Positions 58,368 through 64,000 of a stretch of DNA of 64,000 nt are shown one piece after another. Position numbers and translations under genes: made by a program. The DNA is from Coprinus comatus. Its lineage: Eukaryota > Basidiomycota > Agaricomycetes > Agaricales > Agaricaceae. The DNA is taken from positions 930,001-994,000 of the forward strand of contig JAWPGT010000009.1 in NCBI GenBank assembly GCA_034638255.1, in the 5' to 3' direction. The notes beneath the pieces are model-generated. The model was given only the letters and a program-made list of their open reading frames with translations, ran no database searches and had not been told where the DNA came from. Every line of letters begins with the position of its first letter. Positions within the stretch are counted from its first letter, which is position 1.

Positions 58368-60119
58368 GGTTTATTCTCATTCAAGAACTTTTTTACTTTT
58401 AATTTTTTACTTTTAGTTTTAGTGTATCTACTACATCTTTTTGTTTGTTTGTTGCTTCATCTATTTTTCTAACGTGAAGGTTGTAGTGGATGTTATGCTT
58501 ACTAAAAGAACATTGATTGAAAAATGGATTATTATTTATTATTTCTTACTTATATACGTACCCCATTTAGATGGAGATAATCATCTTGCTTTCATCATTT
58601 TCTTTGTGTTATGTTTTTCTAGCTAGTGGTTGGGAAACATGAACAGGTGGGATGGAATGCAAAAAGTGCTTCTCGTAGATTCCTAGTCTCTGGGATTATT
58701 CCTGATGGGTCAAAGATCTTGACAGTGGCAAGTACGTTCAAGGCGAAGAATACTGCTCTTTCAACGTGAGGAATTCAAAATTCAAAATCTTAGTACTGAG
58801 CAGTGGGAAACCTTACGATCTCATGGTGGAAGTGGAAGTGGAGGTGGAAACATTTATTTGATACGGGTTCGTCTTTCTCTCTTTTTTTCACATGTAGTAT
58901 TTGAATTTTGATGTTGATATTAGTCCAAAAATAATACGAAGCGATGCTGGACCTGCAGTAGAACTGGTACTTAGTGTGTGGAGGTCTTCTCCTTTCCTTC
59001 CCTTCAGAGTGTGGACTCGAAGAAGGGAGATGAAAGAAGAGAGAAATGGGTTATCTTTTTAATTATTATTCCATTTTGACCTTTGTTATACTAGACCAAT
59101 GCTATCTTAAATTCTGATAAGAAGAAACGGAAACGCGTTGAAAAATTGGTTTGTAGTTAAAGGTACAGCGTTCTTCATATATCTAGTTCAGACCTTAATC
59201 CAGAGCATGCCAGAACCTTTCTTTCGGAGGGCTGTTTTTTTTTCTATCATTTCATAGAATTTGAAGAATTCTCTACCAACTTGAAATATGTATACAAATT
59301 GAATACCACTTGATCGGGGATTCGGGACCGCTGTACTAGTGTCGTACCTGGTACCCTTTTTAATGATAACTATACCATGTAGAAATATTTATATTTATGT
59401 AGTCTACATAGAGTTAGATTCGAGTAGAGAGCACGGAGAACCTCTTGATAAATGTTGATATGTCATTTTTATGTATATCATTTTAACATGTGTTGTTGGA
59501 GCGATAAGTAAATATGTATATATTTCATTTGTCAGTGGTGATGCGATCCAAAATTGATTACCGCAGGTTGATATTTGTATTATAAAACATGATCAAGACT
59601 GTGCGATTATATCACCTGTTGATACATTGTGATTACCTCTTGAGCTTCACAAGTATACCACCACTATACCTTTTACAAAAAGAACGCCAATTCTGTATTC
59701 CAATTATGACTGATGAGTAAGCGAAATCCCTCTGAACGTCATATATCCGGAAACAGGGAGGGAAGATCACAAGGTTCGAAACTTGATGCCCACGTATGTA
59801 ACCTGAAGGGTTATGGAACACGCCGAATGATTCAAAGGTCTAAGTTTTCGGTGCTTTTTTGTTGTACAATGTTACACAGAACTGGTATTTTTTTTCTCGA
59901 AGACTTGATCTGTACGATAATTCCCCAGCGTAAACGACTCAGACTCACCGAAAATGGAATATTCGATCGACATCAAATGTCGTAACCCTTAGAACACCTG
60001 GAAAACGGCACTAACATCAAGTGTAAAAAGTACTTCCTTTAGGCTGGTTTTGAGCCATACGTTTCCCACGACACATCTTCTCTCACCACGTACTCCCTTC
60101 AACATTGCTGCGGTATGAT
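58368..60119. other. Intergenic, no gene recognised
   Basis: About 1.75 kb with short ORFs only, AT-rich; no recognisable repeat or domain. Confidence 0.5.
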
Positions 60120-61552
60120 ATGACAACTCCAGTTTTACCTGTTGAACTTGTTCATGAAATCCTACTGAAACTCAAAGACGATTATGCCACTTTGAAGAGG
60201 TGTACTCTTGCTTCGCGTACTTTGCATTATATCGCTCAAGAATACCTGTTTACTTCTGTGACTATTGAACGATTCAAGGTGTCGCGCAAGGAGGATGGTG
60301 ATGGAAAAGAGATCGATAGTGGTGCTACTGGAGATGAAACTGTATGCGAATGGTTATTGAAACCTCAAAATATTCATGTACTTCCCCATATTCGACATCT
60401 TAAAATTCAATGTTATCCACAATCATCATCATCGATTCAAGATCCAGCATTCGAGAAGACGTTGGGACTGGTACGAGCGGAGAAGATAACCAAGATTACG
60501 ATTTTACGACGGCATAGAGATAATCCGTTGAGAGATACGGAGGATGTGATTAAAGGGTTGTTAAGGAGATGTGAAGGATTAGTGGAACTCGATATCGAGG
60601 AAAGAAGAGTTCCAGCTTCGTATTTGAATGCTTGTGGTCCACTTCTTAAAGTTTTGAAGATGGATGGTTCACAATTTGTGGAAGACGAAGAAGCTAGTCA
60701 TCCTTGGACAAAGTTGGATACATTGGTATTTCCGACCAAGGTTATGCCTCAGTTTTTGTCTTGGTTGATATTAGGATCACTTACTAGCAATGTTATTATG
60801 GAGGATGGGGATGAGAATAAGGGCGTTGCGAAGGGGGTGTTCCCGAGATTGAAACATTTGTTTATTGGAGAAGCGATTAAAGAAGTGGAGGTTGTGAATG
60901 AGGTTTTGGAGATTTGTGCGAGATCTATGGAGTCTTTTGTTTACATGCCATACGGGTACAGTGAGTTGCTTTTTCGGTGTTGTGTGGGGAAAGTGTCTGA
61001 CAGAAGATAGATTTCTCTTCGTACCCGACTTTGTGCCGCAACGGACACGGGAACGTGATTGAGTTCAACGTACCGCCTTCATTGCGGATGTTGGCGCTCA
61101 ACTGTCCGATAATGCTGAAACCAGCGTCAAATACGTCGTCGAGTCCGTTTGGGTGGCTGAGCCATACGTTCAGAAAAATGGGGCATTCAGCTCTGCGGAT
61201 AGTGCACATCAAATTTTTGACGACAATTGATATTGAGAAGCTGGGAGCAATATTTCCTGGGGGATTTCCTATTGACAGGTGTTTCGGGGAATTCGATGAG
61301 GTTTTGTCGGACCGGAGCCGGTTTCCGTATTTGGAGAAGGTTTATCTGACATTTGGACGACATTATCTGAGTCTATTTGATTCTGATATATTTCCAAAGC
61401 TGAGGGAAATGGGGATACTTGGGGTGGTGTATGAGGAGATGTCCTATGGAGAGGAGGTGCATTACTGGGAGTGGAAGGACGGATGTTTCGGGGAGGTGGG
61501 GAATATCCCATGGAACGGAAAAACATGTAAATTCGTAAACGTAAACACGTGA
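60120..61552 (+). CDS. F-box-like protein
   Basis: Two exons: 60120-60960 and 61011-61552; 460 aa, intact. The N-terminus LPVELVHEILLKLKDDYATL, followed by a Cys/Leu-rich stretch (KRCTLASRTLHYIAQEYLF), is the F-box pattern that binds Skp1 in SCF ubiquitin ligases. The rest has weak leucine-rich spacing (HIRHLKIQCYPQ, LVELDIEERR, LKVLKMDGS, FPRLKHLFIGEA), consistent with divergent LRRs that select a substrate. Such genes are numerous and variable in Agaricomycetes; the substrate is unknown. The intron was set at 60961-61010 because only this choice keeps the frame into FSSYPTLCRNGHGNVIE. Confidence 0.75.
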
Positions 61553-61617
61553 CTGTGACCTGGCCTGTAGTTAATATTTGTTTGTTTTTTCTTTTTGCGT
61601 TGAGAGATTGAGGTGCT

Positions 61618-63196
61618 ATGGGGAGATACCTGAACGAGAGGTCGCTGGAGAGTCTGAAGAAGTATGGCTACAAGGGTGCAGACAAGTGAGTGTTGTGGAT
61701 CCTTGGTGGATGGCTGCTAATGACTCCAGGTCCATTGTGTCGCGCTACGTGCTCAATCCCTTCTGGACCTGGTTCGTCACTCTCTGGCCCCTCAACGTTG
61801 CACCAAACACCGTACGTTCTCTCGCCCAGTCCCTGCTCAGCGCCATCTTGAATTCCCTTAGATCACCCTTACCGGTCTGAGCATCGTCCTCTTCAACTTT
61901 CTGACGCTCCTCTACTACGACCCGCTCTACCTCACTGAACACCAGCTTCCCGACGCTGGCCCACCTCAATGGGTCTACTTTACGTATGTCATTTTTCCAA
62001 CACACCGCCTGTCTATCTATTGACGTATTAATAGGTGGGCTGCGGGCTTATTCTTGTATCAGACTTTGGATGCGATTGATGGGTGAGTCGCAAACTTCTA
62101 CCAGCGATCCAGTGCTGATAATACGTCCGTGCAGTAAACAGGCACGTAGAACTGGAATGTCTGGTCCCCTAGGCGAAATGTTCGACCATGGTGTGTTTTT
62201 TTTTACATATTTCTACCCTCCTCTGTTAACTTGTCATCAGGTTGTGACGCTCTCAACACAACCCTCGAGGTCATCCTGGCATCCCGTGCACTCGGTCTCG
62301 GTCGTTCATGGTGGACAGTCGCCTCCCAGATCTTCACCCTCGCCAACTTCTACTTGACCACCTGGGAGGAATATCACACGGCGTCCTCTTTCTCGGCTAC
62401 TTCTCTGGTCCAGTAGAGGGTATCCTCATCATCGTTGCCATCTACGCCATCACCGGCCTCAAGGGTGTCTTGTTCTGGGATCATAAAATCTGGACAATCC
62501 TCAATGTCGACCACATATATCCATTCGACCGTATCCCCAACCTCCCCTTGAATGAAGCCTTCATGGTCTTTGCTGCCCTTGGTCTTGGTATCAATATCAT
62601 CCACAGCTACATGAACGTTCATTCCTTACGATCCAACCCTTCTGCTATCCGACCACACACAAAAAATACGAACCCACTTACCCTCCTTCTTCCCTTCCTA
62701 CTCCCTACTGCTATCCAAATCGCCTGGCTCTCCCATCCCGAACTGAACCATTCTGCTATCATCCAATCTGCAGTGTTCATTCCGTTCTTGTGCGCGTGGG
62801 GATTGCAATTTGCACATCAGGTTGGGAGGATGATTTTGGCCCATGTTAGCTTGGGAAATGAACCTTTTCCATTGTGGGATTGGGCCTGGGGATGTAGTGT
62901 CGTTGGAGCTCTTGATGCCAACTTGCCCAGGCTCTTGGGCAGGTAAGTTTCTTTGTCTTTCCATTCATTCAGTCTTAATACTGATTATTTAATCTTACAG
63001 GCCTCCCATTATCCAGTCGAACACATTTGGAACCGCAGCCTTCGTTTGGGCAACTCTCGCCATCGCACTTGTCAACTATGGTCGATTCGTTTACCTCGTC
63101 ATTGGAGACATCACCGAATTCATGGGAATTGCTTGCTTGACCGTCAGGAAGAAGGACGAGGCTGGTCATTGGGTTCATCCCGAAAAATCATCGTAA
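61618..63196 (+). CDS. CPT1: CDP-alcohol phosphotransferase (choline/ethanolamine phosphotransferase), one frameshift
   Basis: Seven exons: 61618-61685, 61730-61811, 61862-61983, 62035-62082, 62135-62190, 62241-62942 and 63001-63196; 424 aa after allowing one missing base. The catalytic motif is complete: DGKQAR, then SGPLGEMFDHGCDAL, matching DGxxARx8Gx3Dx3D. Multiple hydrophobic helices follow (ILIIVAIYAITGLKGVLF, LGRPPIIQSNTFGTAAFV). The enzyme makes phosphatidylcholine or phosphatidylethanolamine from diacylglycerol in the ER (Kennedy pathway); CPT1 versus EPT1 cannot be decided here. The frame shifts at 62380, where the conserved EEYHTGVLFLGYFSGP needs GGGC but the sequence has GGC. Restoring one G makes the length divisible by three. 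Confidence 0.92.
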
Positions 63197-63719
63197 ATCT
63201 AGTACTATTTTAACTACTTGGTGATAGTCTCTTACCACATCCTATGTTCTAACAGCTGGATCCCAATCGACCAGAGTTGTCAGAAGGAGCGTAGAGGATA
63301 GTACTTGATACCAATTACGATACTTAATGATCTTTTATAATAATAATGCTTTTTTGGTGGCTGTGTTGCCAACCTCTCCTTTGAACCACCACCATCTTCA
63401 AGCGATGGATATACGTTGTACGTGTAACGTGTATATTCTCCGGTATTTTGCTGACACGTCGATAGGCTGCTATCATAGCATGAACGCCGATGTCATATCC
63501 ACAACCTTTACTTGTTGAACTCTTGTCGAATACAATCAACCACAATCTTCGGCACTAATTTCAATATTGCCTATGAATTTTGGTCCGATAGATGGTATGT
63601 TGTTTCTTCGGAGCATAACCGTAGAGCAACGGCCCAAGGATAATCGATCAAATATCCCTTCCTGCTGTTTCTGTTTACTCATCTGCCGGTCACTTCTTGG
63701 TACTCTTGGAAGTCCTAGG
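63197..63719. other. Intergenic, no gene recognised
   Basis: Spacer after the phosphotransferase; an open frame from 63573 could extend the last gene upstream. Confidence 0.45.
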
Positions 63720-64000
63720 ATGGGCTCGCCTCCAGGAGCTATCAGTCGTACACCATCCAACTCGACTGTGGACAATACGATGGAACTGTATCGGAGGGAC
63801 CACGTTGTTGTAAGGGACTGGGAGAGTAGAAAAACGATGAGTTTCTATCACCATTCCAACGATGTCTACAATATCGAGTACGTTCTTTTCTTCTTTTTTT
63901 ATGGTGTAATCTAACATATTATTTGGTTGGTTAGCACAAGCTTAACTCTCGAGTTGTTCCAAACCTATTTCATTCTCTCCGGCAATATCATTTCGACATT
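63720..64000 (+). CDS. Partial gene running off the window end, function unknown
   Basis: ATG 63720 opens MGSPPGAISRTPSNSTVDNT, then HVVVRDWESRKTMSFYHHSN. A GT donor at about 63879 and an acceptor at about 63937 join in frame to DTSLTLELFQTYFILSGNII, which continues past 64000. An in-frame upstream ATG at 63573 is possible. No family recognised from the fragment. Confidence 0.45.

Noticed and set aside
1..64000. CRISPR arrays, insertion sequences, LTR retrotransposons
   Set aside because: No regularly spaced repeats, transposase/reverse-transcriptase/integrase motifs or paired long terminal repeats were seen.

Overview
This is a eukaryotic window from a filamentous basidiomycete, most likely an Agaricomycete. 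Nearly every gene is split by short introns (about 45-75 nt, GT...AG). The conserved genes read as fungal orthologues, and several families (DUF6534, DUF6535, BTB proteins with a conserved Cys tail, NACHT proteins with the CHPKTRE linker) are typical of mushroom-forming fungi. No bacterial operons, CRISPR arrays or complete transposons were found. Intron boundaries were worked out by hand from splice consensus, reading-frame continuity and family conservation.

Layout. 1.3-2.9 kb (-), 6.0-7.1 kb (+) and 8.8-10.1 kb (+): three paralogues of a small helical-domain family, with a short unknown ORF and a tRNA-Tyr among them. 10.6-26.1 kb: a housekeeping block with a small stress-type protein, phosphoglycerate mutase (iPGM), a secreted DUF7888-like protein, the ISWI remodeller, a DUF6534 seven-helix membrane protein and chaperonin subunit CCT3. 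27.5-28.0 kb: a DUF6535 remnant. 29.0-30.1 kb: a fourth paralogue of the helical family. 33.0-33.7 kb: a short motif protein. 34.1-36.5 kb: a tandem BTB pair. 36.7-38.6 kb: a disordered protein. 38.9-40.3 kb: the ubiquitin receptor Dsk2. 41.3-43.9 kb: a NACHT NLR-like NTPase. 44.7-47.2 kb: cohesin loader MAU2/Scc4. 47.8-50.1 kb: a DUF6535 membrane protein. 52.1-53.1 kb: a second motif protein. 54.3-63.2 kb: a kinase-like protein, a tetraspanin, an F-box-like protein and a CDP-alcohol phosphotransferase. The window ends in a truncated gene.

Main discovery candidate. Seven loci carry a short motif of the form [IVM]-x-G-x-x-N-x-[hydrophobic], often preceded by a second short beta-prone segment. 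In the four helical-domain paralogues it lies at or near the C-terminus, after a Pro/Thr-rich linker. In the NACHT protein it lies N-terminal to the NTPase. In two further small proteins it is present as two or more copies. The core resembles the RHIM-type amyloid motif, and the N-terminal helical domain resembles MLKL-NTD/HeLo-like cell-death domains. The arrangement parallels fungal NLR-amyloid-effector systems (HET-S/NWD2 and HELLP/SBP/PNT1 in ascomycetes). I infer a candidate basidiomycete amyloid-signalling incompatibility or immune cluster; it is not proven from sequence alone.

Sequence-quality warning. ISWI, CCT3, the phosphotransferase, the DUF6535 gene, the kinase-like gene and one helical-domain paralogue each show apparent one-base losses, mostly at G/C runs, that break otherwise conserved frames. 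The presence of such lesions in an essential gene (CCT3) suggests residual assembly indels rather than true pseudogenes.
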